Assembly (NCBI GenBank): GCA_012184525.1
Contig: WOFQ01000011.1
Location: 558,001-622,000, forward strand
DNA from: Xenoacremonium recifei
Lineage: Eukaryota > Ascomycota > Sordariomycetes > Hypocreales > Nectriaceae
DNA length: 64,000 nucleotides
Direction of reading: 5' to 3'
Within the stretch, counting starts at the first letter, position 1, and every line of letters begins with the position of its first letter. The position numbers and the translations under genes were made by a program. The notes under the pieces were generated by a model, which was not told the DNA's origin, did no database searches, and saw nothing but the letters and a program-made list of their open reading frames with translations. Positions 55,639 through 64,000 of this stretch are shown here, one piece after another.

Positions 55639-56124
55639 GACCTTGCCCCTCATCACAAGAAGCAGGATTCGGATGCTAGTTTTGAGACTGCCGAGGAGGA
55701 CATGATCAGTGCGGTTGCGGATGAGAGTAGTCTGGATTTCGTTGAGAGAGCATCTCCAGACACTGTCATTGACCTCAAATCCATCATTGAGGCCATTCCG
55801 GGGTCGTTTCCCGAGTTCGACATTGAGGATGTGACGGGTGTGGAATCCGGCTTCAGCTATGGTTCCTCTCCCCCTGATTTCTCACTATTCTCTATATTAC
55901 GTAGTTCATGGCGTTCTTTAAACCAGGTCCTTGGAAATCACCTTCACTTTTAGAATAGAACAGGTAGACTAGGTATCATAGACGGAGCTAAGATTTATTT
56001 TATTATTTGTTCAAAGCAAGCCTCTCCTAACCCAACGCCAAGCCCTGAATATCCTTGAGCCATCCTTGCCTTGCGGGTATACCCCCTTACATGTTCGAAT
56101 TCCTTCCGCACGCATGATAAATAC
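55639..56124. other. Convergent intergenic region with an open frame after the P5CR-like stop
   Basis: 486 bp between facing genes. The P5CR frame stays open for 105 codons after its TGA (55,639-55,953) with an acidic, coding-like composition. The rest (55,954-56,124) is AT-rich 3' DNA. See findings. Confidence 0.5.
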
Positions 56125-57687
56125 TTAGGCATCTTCCACTCGCGCCCTTTTGCTAGATCCTTCACTGGCGTCAGTCTCATCCAGTTTCCTCTTGCCGTTT
56201 GACGCTTTCTTTGCCGCCTCTAGATGCTTGTTCATCCGGTCCAACGCCTCGACTATCCGCGCAAACTCGAACTCGACATTGGGCACAGTCTTTGCGAGGG
56301 CGTCGGCTTTCTCCGCCGGCTGGAGCTCAGCCAGGAGGTCCTTGTTGTCCCGGTATAGTCGCGACTTTACGATGAGCTGCCATCGCTTGAGGAGGTTCTT
56401 GTCGGCCGCGGTAGGCGTGGGTTGGACAAATTCGGGGTCCGTCGTCGGATGGACTGATTTTGGGAGTTGAGACATCAGTTGCATCTCAACCACACGCGTG
56501 AATTGTCGTCTGGACATCTTGACTTTCGCACGTAACGCCTCCAGCTTCTCCCCGCCAACAATCAACTGCGGCACGGGGCCAGACTTGGGGAGCTGAGCAT
56601 CCATATCGATCTTCAGGCCAGTGAATTCTGGGAAATTTCGCAGAAATGCGAGATCGCAAACGTCCCTCAAGTCATCAAAGGCGGAGCTCGGAGCCTCAAC
56701 CGAAAGTTCGTGGGTTTGAGGGTGCTTGTAGTAGTGCTCGAAGATGGTCTGGTAGAGTCGCACGCCGTTGCCCTTGCCCTGGAAAGGAGGGAGAATAATG
56801 AACTGAGAGAGTCTGGTACGGCAAGGCAATTCAGCCAGGTCGAAATCACCCTTGGGCAACTCCCATTCGCTGTTGGGTGAGGGGGGAGGCGTAGGGGGCT
56901 GAAAGTAGAAGAACCGGTACAGCGTTGAATATCCGACGAAGACGTATGAGGTTTTGTCGCTGTCGTCTGACAACTTTCGCTTCTGGTATAGGAAGAACAG
57001 CGTCCAGCGATCGGCGTCAGAGAAGTCCTGCTCGTTGTCCGGCGATTGTCCGATGTAGCTACCACCGTCGATGAAGAGAGGGATGAAGATCTGAACACGG
57101 CTGTTGAGCTGCTTGATGGCAGGGTCGGCGAGAGTGCCCGTCCAGACTTCATACTGTCCATCGGGCGAGTCAATCGTCGAGTGCAGAGTTCCAGGAGGGG
57201 TCCAGGAGTCGCTCATCTGCTTGGAGCTGTCCTCGAAATCGGTGCCTCTTGCAAACGCGACTGAATCATCGTCAGCATATTGTTCCCCATCGTAAGTAAT
57301 GCCAGCGCAACACCATTTACCTTTTGGAAGATGATTTCCCTCTTCCAGAATCCCAGCAATGTCCGTAGGCTCATCGTCTCCGATTGGTTTCGCCTTGGAA
57401 GCGTACGACACCCTCAAATGCGGCCGCATATCATTAGCACGGAAGCGCAAGCTGACTTTGGGTTCCTTGTAGCCATAGAGCGTCTCCTCCTCGCCAAAAA
57501 TGGAATGCGTATAGACAGGGTTGAACGAGGCGATGTGTTTGAGGCCCGACTTCGACGGCGCCACGAGGCTGATGTTGATAACATCGTTGGCCTTGTGTTC
57601 CCCTACATCAAATAGACGTCAGCAGCAGCAACGGAGTCAAGGATTTAGGGATAGGAATGTACACTCGGCGTTTGAAAAGCCCTCCAT
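56125..57687 (-). CDS. HAT1: Histone acetyltransferase type B catalytic subunit (Hat1)
   Basis: Acetylates newly made histone H4 on Lys5 and Lys12 together with Hat2, before chromatin assembly. Two exons, 57687-57663 (25 nt) and 57602-56125, give 500 residues. The spliced N-terminus MEGFSNAEWEHKANDVINIS is the known Hat1 start, with the Trp codon split by the 60-nt intron. The Hat1 N-terminal domain follows (FNPVYTHSIFGEEETLYGYK, FRANDMRPHLRVSY). The GNAT core has SQFIILPPFQGKGNGVRLYQ (acetyl-CoA loop QGKGNG) and an acid-containing active-site segment (ELSVEAPSSAFDDLRDVCD). The C-terminal helical part ends with a basic stretch (KKASNGKRKLDE, SSKRARVED) suitable as a nuclear signal. Convergent with P5CR-like, divergent from LMBRD2-like. 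Confidence 0.96.
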
Positions 57688-58244
57688 TTTGCGCAGCAGC
57701 AGCTCAGAATGCGACCAAGCAGGAAGAGTTGGGGGGTTGACGGAGGCAGCAAGCAGAAGCGGATTGCGATGCTGCGATGAGGTTGATGCGGATGAGGGCA
57801 GGCAGGCGCAACCTGGAGAATTGAAAACGCGCCGCAGTTTCTGAGCTCCTGCCCGACGCGACCAGACGCGATTCAATTAAAGCTCCCGCTGCATGCCTAA
57901 CATTTTAGGTGCTGCAAGACCCCCCAGGCCTTAGGCGCCTGTTAGTGGGCTTCGGCCACTGAGACAGGGCGCTGAAACCACTGAAACGGCCTCCCAGGTC
58001 ATGACGTAACCCCGCTGCAAACGAGTGAACCCTGACTCTCCCAGGCAGGCACCTTCTGGTGGCCCGTGCGTCCAGCGCCGCAATCGATAGACGGATCCAG
58101 CCGCTCCGAATTCTAGAAGCCTGCTCATCGCAAGTCAGGAGCCCCTTCAAGATTTCCATCTCCCGACCTGCCCGCCGCCAAACCTCCCAACTTCACACCA
58201 CCCGCAACAGTGGCGATGCGCATCCGCCCCGAGTCGTCACCACC
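57688..58244. other. Divergent intergenic region between HAT1 and the LMBRD2-like gene
   Basis: 557 bp shared promoter region. A TGACGTAA element, which resembles an ATF/CREB (bZIP) site, lies near 58,003; its use is not known. No other feature seen. Confidence 0.5.
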
Positions 58245-60323
58245 ATGCTGAGCATCGCAAGCAGTGCGTCGCCCGTCGGCTCCGAGGTCTTCTCGCTGCT
58301 CGCCCTCATCTCCATCTCGCTCATCGTCCTCTTGATCTTGCGATACTACCTTCCCCTCCGGACCACCCCGGCCTTCTACCTGGTGCCGATATTCTTTGCG
58401 CTATGGCTGCCCTCCGTGGTCGTCCTGCTCGTCCCGATCGACCTCGCTTCGACGTCGGCCACGCTTGATGATAAACAGCGCGGCATCTGGCTCCCAAATC
58501 GGGTCATCTTGGTCTCATGGAGGATCACGTACTGGCTGACCTTTGCGCTTACATGGTTCATCCTCCCAATCCTCGCCGAATACTCAGACGCCGGGTATCG
58601 AGAACCCAGAGACAAGCTCCTCTACTCCCTTCGATCGAATGCGCAGTTCCATGCAATCGTGCTTGGCATCAGCTCCGTCGGTCTCATCTACTTCTTCACA
58701 CAACATGGCTTCCATGTCGATGCGGTCAAGGCAGATGTCATGGCGCTAGCCTACTGCTGGGGATTGATACTCGCCATCTACCTCATGGGTCACGGTCTGG
58801 TCTCCATTCCCAGGCGCCTGATGCGAAGCGCCAGCATCAGCGGCCGACTCCGACGTCTCCAGGGCAAGGCGCCCAAGGTCTACGAGCAAATGGAAGACTC
58901 CCTCATCGCGCTAGAAGAGGTGGAAGTCCAAGTATCGGAACTGGGACGGCGCAAGACAGGCAGCGCATTGACGTATTCGGACTGGATCGAGGAGCTGCAA
59001 GACATGGCCAACCTTCCTGAGTCGCAACCGCGCGCCACGAACTTCGGGCCCAGCGGCGAGAGCGCAAACATCCCCCATGTCATCACCCAGAAGTACTTGG
59101 CCGATTTGACTCGGAACTATGTGCGCGCGCGACATTCCCGCTCGCGATACGTGGAGGCCTGGAACCGCCTCGTTGAGGAGGCTTCTGAGACGCAGGCGAT
59201 TTTGGACTCGGCGGCCTCGAAGAAGCTCGACTTTGGCGAGGTGTCACCCCACGCCGGCTTCTGGGACAAGACGACGATTCTTTCGCCCTACACCAGATAT
59301 CTCTTCTACTATCATATCCTTCCCTACTCGCAAATCCTGCTCGGGATGGTCCTCGCCGCAGCCTCAGCCTGCATCGTCTGGTCAGAGCTGGTCAAGGCGA
59401 CGTTCCCCAAACTCTCCGTCATCCGACTCACCGTCATCTACCACTGGGTTGGCGACAACGCCGAGGTCGGCTTCGCAGGCCAGGTCATCTCCGCCTTCTG
59501 GATCTGCTACATGTGCGCCGCCGCCCTCATCTCCATGACCGAGGTCAAAGTCTGGCGCGGCCGCGCGCTCGTCAAGCGCAACACGGCCCACGAGTCGGCC
59601 TTCTGGTACGCCATGCAGGTGGCCAAGCTGAGCATCCCGCTGGCCTACAACTACATGACCTTCCTCTCCAAGACGGTCTACGAGAACACCATCTTCTACA
59701 AGTTCCTCGGCTCGACCATCGACATCACGCCTCTGGGTCGCATCTTCGACGCCCTGTTCCCCATCGTCGTGCTCTTCCCCGTCTTCGCGACTCTCTTCGG
59801 CGTCTACGGCCGCGTCAAACGCCTCTTCGTCGGCATGGACATCATCGACGACGACGACGACGACGACAACCCCACGGGCTACGGCACCGGCTCGTGGCGC
59901 GAGGGCCGCGACCTGATCGCCCGCGAGCTTGGCGGGAACACCATCCTACGCCGCCGCGAGGAGGCCATCGCCCGAGGCCCGCACGGCGCGCGCGCAACGC
60001 CCATCCTCAGCATCCCCGCCGCGTCCTCCTCGCCTGCACGCTCTCCCGCACGGCCGCCGACGAATGCGCGCCGTGCTGCTCCCGCCCAGGCCCGGTACGC
60101 CGACCTAGAGCCGCCCGAGGACGACAACATCTTCCAGATCCTAGGCCATCGCATGAAGAACACCATCGATACGATCGAGGCGCCGCGCTGGTTCAGCGAC
60201 ATCAAGAAGCCCAAGTGGATGGGCGGCGACGACAACGATAGCGGCGCAGGACCGAGTCACGGGGGCAACGATTTCAGGAGGTGGTTTGGCGGGGGCTCGG
60301 GCGAAGGCCAGATTCGTATATAA
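58245..60323 (+). CDS. LMBR1 domain-containing protein 2-like multi-pass membrane protein
   Basis: Single exon of 692 residues from the ATG at 58245; the frame is open for another 62 codons upstream but has no ATG and is not protein-like. About nine hydrophobic helices occur in two groups: residues 12-150 and 160-185 (SLLALISISLIVLLILRYYL, FYLVPIFFALWLPSVVVLLV, YWLTFALTWFILPIL), and 350-510 (YSQILLGMVLAAASACIVW, ISAFWICYMCAAALISM, ALFPIVVLFPVFATLF). A helical loop of about 160 residues lies between, with a coiled coil (ALEEVEVQVSELGRR). This is the LMBR1-like fold of LMBRD2. Human LMBRD2 is linked to GPCR signalling; the fungal role is unknown. After the last helix is an Asp tract (seven Asp) and a Pro/Ala/Arg-rich disordered tail. 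Confidence 0.9.
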   Translation: MLSIASSASPVGSEVFSLLALISISLIVLLILRYYLPLRTTPAFYLVPIFFALWLPSVVVLLVPIDLASTSATLDDKQRGIWLPNRVILVSWRITYWLTFALTWFILPILAEYSDAGYREPRDKLLYSLRSNAQFHAIVLGISSVGLIYFFTQHGFHVDAVKADVMALAYCWGLILAIYLMGHGLVSIPRRLMRSASISGRLRRLQGKAPKVYEQMEDSLIALEEVEVQVSELGRRKTGSALTYSDWIEELQDMANLPESQPRATNFGPSGESANIPHVITQKYLADLTRNYVRARHSRSRYVEAWNRLVEEASETQAILDSAASKKLDFGEVSPHAGFWDKTTILSPYTRYLFYYHILPYSQILLGMVLAAASACIVWSELVKATFPKLSVIRLTVIYHWVGDNAEVGFAGQVISAFWICYMCAAALISMTEVKVWRGRALVKRNTAHESAFWYAMQVAKLSIPLAYNYMTFLSKTVYENTIFYKFLGSTIDITPLGRIFDALFPIVVLFPVFATLFGVYGRVKRLFVGMDIIDDDDDDDNPTGYGTGSWREGRDLIARELGGNTILRRREEAIARGPHGARATPILSIPAASSSPARSPARPPTNARRAAPAQARYADLEPPEDDNIFQILGHRMKNTIDTIEAPRWFSDIKKPKWMGGDDNDSGAGPSHGGNDFRRWFGGGSGEGQIRI
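59847..59867 (+). repeat. (GAC)7 trinucleotide repeat in the LMBRD2-like coding region
   Basis: Seven tandem GAC codons encode a run of seven Asp just after the last membrane helix. A coding microsatellite likely to vary in length between strains. Confidence 0.9.
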
Positions 60324-60772
60324 GCCTAGGCGGTCTTCCTGATCCCTTTTTGCTCTTCTTTATAGGCGTCATTTTGGATATGGGTCATGTCCCAAGAGAC
60401 GGCATGGATGCATTAACATGGAGTTTCTGGTTCAACGGGGAAAGGAGGTGTATGCTTCGAGCGCGACCGCCATGATATAGATTCTGTACGGCATGGGGAG
60501 AACGACTGTAAGAATGTATGAGGTATTCCTTCTGGTACGCTACTGAGACCGTATCTACTAATTGATATCTTTAATGAGAGTCCGAGGTATATTCAATCGT
60601 GATTCCGGAGTGTCATGTTCCATCTGTTCCTAGTATAGCTGTAGAGCTGTATATATGGTGTCCGTCTTTTTCCGGTCGTAAAAATCGTCAAGTCGTAAAG
60701 GGGCGTATAGCCATATAAATGAACATCGTAAAAATCCGACGCCACGGCGTTCATTCGCCGCAACCCTCTTGC
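60324..60772. other. Convergent intergenic region
   Basis: 449 bp with the 3' ends of the LMBRD2-like and CorA-like genes, AT-rich toward the middle. Nothing else recognised. Confidence 0.5.
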
Positions 60773-62560
60773 TCACACTCTCGGCTGCTGGTTGGCCTTG
60801 TTCCAGGTGTTGACCTTGGTCATGGTGCGCTGGCGCAGCGCGGCCATTATCTCCTTCTCCATCTTGATGATGTTCTCCTCGAGGTCCTTGTCCTCCTTCT
60901 TGTGCTGCTCAACGCGACGGCGGTCGATGAAGATCCAGGATAGCACGATTATGAAGGTGATAGGCACCGTAACGGCGAAGTAGATCCAAAGGTCGACAGA
61001 GACGGTCGAGGTGGCACCTTTATGAGGTTAGTGGATATTGTAGAGGGTTCTAAAAGGTGCATACCAGGTCCGAAGTTGAAGAAAGTCATGCTGAAAACAG
61101 ACGCAAGGTACGTTCCCGGCAGAAAAAGAGCTCCCATCAATGAAAGGGTCTTCATAGCGGTGCTGTCCCGCTTGCTGGCATGAGCAATACGTCTCTGCTC
61201 TCCAGCAATCTCCAAGTTCAGTCTCGCCTCGCGCTGAGACATAATGTTGTAGAGCTAAGTCCTCGTCAGCATAGCTCCAAGACTTCCAATTCCGACATCA
61301 CTGACCGCCTCTCGCTGGACTTTAAGTCTCTCCAGGGTCGTGTGGATGTAATTCTCCAGGCCAGTCAACTTAACCTTGTAGAAGTCGATCCTAGCTATCA
61401 AACTCCGATGCAGCTTGTCAATCTCCTTGCGCTGTTTCGTCTCCTGCTCTGACAGCACTTCCGCCCGCGTCACCATCCACTTATATCGGAAGTTCTCCAT
61501 AGCCTTCTCCATCTCTTTGGCCAGTGCCATGTATGCCTGCGGTCGCTTCCACATGACGTGACTATGGCACTCGACCAAGTCTCGGTTCAGTCCATCGACA
61601 TCAATCAAGCCGTCCTGGGAGTACATCTCATGCTCCTCGACGTCGGTGCGTAGACTCACGGCGTTCTCCAGGCGTCGAAGCCAGTCACGCGCCTTACGCT
61701 GCTTCTGGTCGTTTTCCAGAGAAAGATCGTGGGCCAAGATGATCATGGGCAGCAACAGAGGGTGGCCAACCTGTGCGGCGCAGGCCTTGAGGTGGGCCAG
61801 GGCCTTCTCGATGTCCGAGCTCGGTGTGCCCTTAACAAAGCCTGTGGTGATGTGTGTCTTGAAGGAATGGGAGAGCATGATCTCCCAGCCACGAGTCTTG
61901 CCCTTTTTGCGGACGTCCGACTTACGATGAATGATCTCTAGGATTGTGGTCAGCATTTCAGTATCATTTATAGCTCATCCAGACTCACGTAAATGCGGAT
62001 CCTCATCATCGTGGTCGAACGAGCTCCAGAAGAAAGGTCCAACCACTGAAGTTGTCTCAATTGCGCGGAATGGCAGCTTCATCACTCTGACCATCCTCTC
62101 GTAGTTATCTCTGGAGAGCGAGATGACTCTAGGCATGAAAGTGTCATTGTGCTGGGCGTTTTTCTGGACGCTTCTCTCAGTCAGCCTTATGTTCGACAGC
62201 CCAACTGGAGAAACTCACATCAACCGGATACCACTCAGTAGGTGAGTCCCCTTCCGCAGGTTAGGCGGAGGAGCAAAGGCACCCTGTATATCGCCTATGT
62301 CAGTAAACTCAGTTCATGCTAGAACAAGGCTCCGCGAGGCTTCAGCCGCACCTGTCGAGACAAGAAGTCTTCAAACTCGTCGTCCCGGAGCTTATCCTCA
62401 TTACAAGAATCGTAAAAAGAGTCCTTTGCCATATTAGCATATCCCCGAATAGCCACAACCAGCTAGCATATACCGAATAGTTGAAGATCTCGACATAGCT
62501 CGTATCCTCCTCCACAATGCGGCATTCGTTGACAGATTCGCGGAACATGTAATCGTCCAT
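60773..62560 (-). CDS. CorA-like divalent-cation transporter family protein
   Basis: Seven exons close in frame: 62560-62474, 62423-62352, 62283-62219, 62173-61989, 61937-61306, 61254-61065 and 61017-60773. They give 491 residues. The large N-terminal cytosolic part starts MDDYMFRESVNECRIVEED and contains FKTHITTGFVKGTPSSDIE and DWLRRLENAVSLRTDVEEH. A long stalk helix follows (KEIDKLHRSLIARIDFYKV, REARLNLEIAGEQRRIAHAS). The two C-terminal membrane helices are TLSLMGALFLPGTYLASVF and LWIYFAVTVPITFIIVLSWI, the CorA topology. The pore signature GMN is not present; the equivalent place reads SMTFFNFG, a form seen in fungal relatives, so the ion specificity is unknown. The tail is charged (HKKEDKDLEENIIKMEKEI). 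The gene is the most intron-rich in the window. The start is the first ATG; an upstream TTG is in frame. Confidence 0.9.
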
Positions 62561-63512
62561 GCTGACTCTCTCCAAAACCAGCCCCTAGCTGATCAACCTC
62601 CCGTACTCGGCAGAGCAACAGCTGGAGAAAATCAGGCGACAAAAAAGCAGAATATCACAAAAAAGAGAGGCTGAGAATTGTGCAAGATGGAAGTTTTCTG
62701 ACCGAGTCCGAATCCCGGCTGGCGATCCTTGACCGAAATTGGGAGGTCGGTCATGGGCCAGGCCGCTCCTACCCTGCATGCACTACTGGTTCCACATGTT
62801 GCGGCTGTATCACATAATCCAAGTACTTGAAAGTCCTAGATACCCGTGAGGTGGGATGTTTGGATATTGTTTGATGTGTCTGGGTGTTTTACAGGGGCTA
62901 GGGAGTCAATTGAATTCACATATTCCTACCACTTTCGATTACACATATGGGAAACCCTCGAGCTCATTGATCGGGATGCGTCGCCCACTGTGATTTTGCT
63001 CCGCCACTATCTTGCTCCCCCGCATTCATGGTCAAGCTTACTTGCATATAAGTCTCTCACCCGAGACTCATCTCAGACACAATGAATTCCAGTACTCAAT
63101 CTCGTCTGCCAGACCAATGAGCATATTCCCATGCACCCAGCCTGTGCATCTCACGCATGCATCTCCTTCATCCAACTTTGAGTAATACTATTGTCAACGT
63201 TGTTTCTCTGCGGCTCCCTATGCTTGCTTACACTCCCGTCATAACATCCGAAAACAGCCTCCCGAGCCGATATTGAAGCCGTGCTTTTCGAGCCAGAGCC
63301 GACGTACTTGCCTGCTCTCTGTTTCCAACTCATGTTGCTCAATTCGTGTCCTGCAAACTCGTGTCCTTACGGCCTGTCTGTCTGTCTTTCTATTCGCGAC
63401 CTGACCTGACCATTTTCAACCGAGACCATCCATCCTTTGCCCATGATCCGCCGCCACCGCTACCGCCTTCCTGATACCATATGCAAGATAATACATAACA
63501 GAAACGAGACCC
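62561..63512. other. Intergenic region upstream of the CorA-like gene
   Basis: 952 bp between two minus-strand genes. It includes the CorA-like promoter and the PKA 3' UTR. No gene, RNA or repeat was recognised. Confidence 0.5.
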
Positions 63513-63975
63513 TTAAAACTCCGTAAACAGGTTTCCATACCTAGAGAAATCAGATGTCAGTACTATGTCAAGCCTCACCGGGGTTCATTGCTCTACTCAC
63601 TCATCAATTCCTGCTTGCCCGTATTTCTCGGGATCCTCGGGGTACCGATCAAACTGGCTCGCATCGCCAGCCCCGGCCTTGACCGGAGGCGTGTAAGGGG
63701 CATCAATATCCTTGCGCGCTAGCCGGTCCCAGGTGACTTCTGAGAACCACGGGTGATTCTTGACATCCGCCGGACCTCCATACAGGTTCCCGAGTCGTTT
63801 CGTCAAGTCTGGCGTGATTAATCGCTCCAGCAGGTTCTGCGCATCCGGGTTCACGTAGGCCGGATACTTGACCTTGCCCTTCAAGATATTCTCGTATATC
63901 TTCATGGGTGACCCGCTGTCCCAGAAGGGCGTGTAGCCACACAGCATTTCGTAGATTAGAATGCCCAATGACCAC
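63513..63975 (-). CDS. cAMP-dependent protein kinase catalytic subunit (C-terminal part, gene cut by window end)
   Basis: Ser/Thr kinase of the AGC family, effector of cAMP signalling in growth and development. Two exons are inside the window, 63975-63601 and 63540-63513; an intron with acceptor CGCAG runs to the edge. The visible 134 residues start in subdomain IX (WSLGILIYEMLCGYTPFWD), continue through YENILKGKVKYPAYVNPDAQ and LLERLITPDLTKRLGNLYGG to HPWFSEVTWDRL, and include the AGC C-tail (PPVKAGAGDASQFDRYPED). The last exon gives the PKA hydrophobic motif ending YGNLFTEF at the C-terminus, which is diagnostic for PKA rather than other AGC kinases. The intron before it is 60 nt (GTGAGT donor). 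Confidence 0.94.
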
Positions 63976-64000
63976 CTGCGAAAGGATCAGTGCCTGTTGT

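Noticed and set aside
59513..60241. 242-codon Arg/His-rich ORF overlapping the LMBRD2-like gene
   Set aside because: A +1 frame shadow of a GC-rich coding exon.
1..64000. tRNA, rRNA, CRISPR arrays, transposons, secondary-metabolite or toxin genes
   Set aside because: Reading both strands gave no tRNA-like cloverleaf, rRNA block, spaced repeat array, transposase or reverse transcriptase fragment, or polyketide/peptide synthase domain. A systematic scan (tRNAscan, RepeatMasker) would be decisive but cannot be run here.

Overview
This 64 kb window is nuclear DNA from a filamentous ascomycete fungus (Pezizomycotina, most likely Sordariomycetes and possibly Hypocreales). The genes are intron-poor, with short introns of about 45-95 nt, GTAAGT/GTGAGT-type donors and CTAAC/CTGAC branch points. 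Pyrimidine-rich leaders precede several start codons. The gene set is typical of such fungi: a Ste3-type pheromone receptor, the Utp10 and midasin ribosome-assembly factors, a type II NADH dehydrogenase, the CTDK-I gamma subunit, Hat1 and a PKA catalytic subunit. The lineage below Pezizomycotina is an inference from protein style, not a database result.

Layout, left to right. A SNF2/ATRX-like ATPase (minus, cut by the left edge) is divergent from glutathione synthetase (plus, 4 exons). Mitochondrial single-strand binding protein Rim1 (minus) is divergent from the a-factor-type pheromone receptor Ste3 (plus). A secreted-signal, 7-TM TMEM198/DUF4203-like protein (minus) follows, then a 4.4 kb stretch with no gene I can support. 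Next come an unrecognised multi-pass membrane protein with a coiled coil (minus), a type II NAD(P)H dehydrogenase (minus) and UTP10 (minus). UTP10 is divergent from an isoamyl-acetate-type SGNH esterase (plus). A fungal protein of unknown function (plus) and a cysteine hydrolase of the isochorismatase family (minus) come next. The 14.85 kb single-exon midasin gene (minus) is divergent from mitochondrial ribosomal protein bL12m (plus). The right part holds CTK3 (minus), a divergent pyrroline-5-carboxylate reductase paralogue (plus), HAT1 (minus), LMBRD2-like (plus), a 7-exon CorA-like transporter (minus) and the 3' end of a PKA catalytic subunit gene (minus, cut by the right edge).

No operon, secondary-metabolite cluster, transposon, tRNA, rRNA or CRISPR array was seen. 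The genes are mostly independent housekeeping functions. Loose themes are ribosome biogenesis (UTP10, midasin), mitochondrial maintenance and respiration (Rim1, bL12m, type II NDH) and chromatin/transcription (SNF2, HAT1, CTK3). I rebuilt exon models by hand from splice signals and reading-frame closure; every multi-exon model closes in frame.

I do not see a clearly new system. The points most worth following up are these: a P5CR paralogue with several altered signature residues and an open in-frame stretch after its stop; two possible N-termini for the NADH dehydrogenase, made by splicing or intron retention; a possible degenerate retropepsin-like fold in the unknown protein at 32-34 kb; SUMO-interaction-like motifs in the SNF2 protein; and the long empty region at 14.5-18.8 kb.
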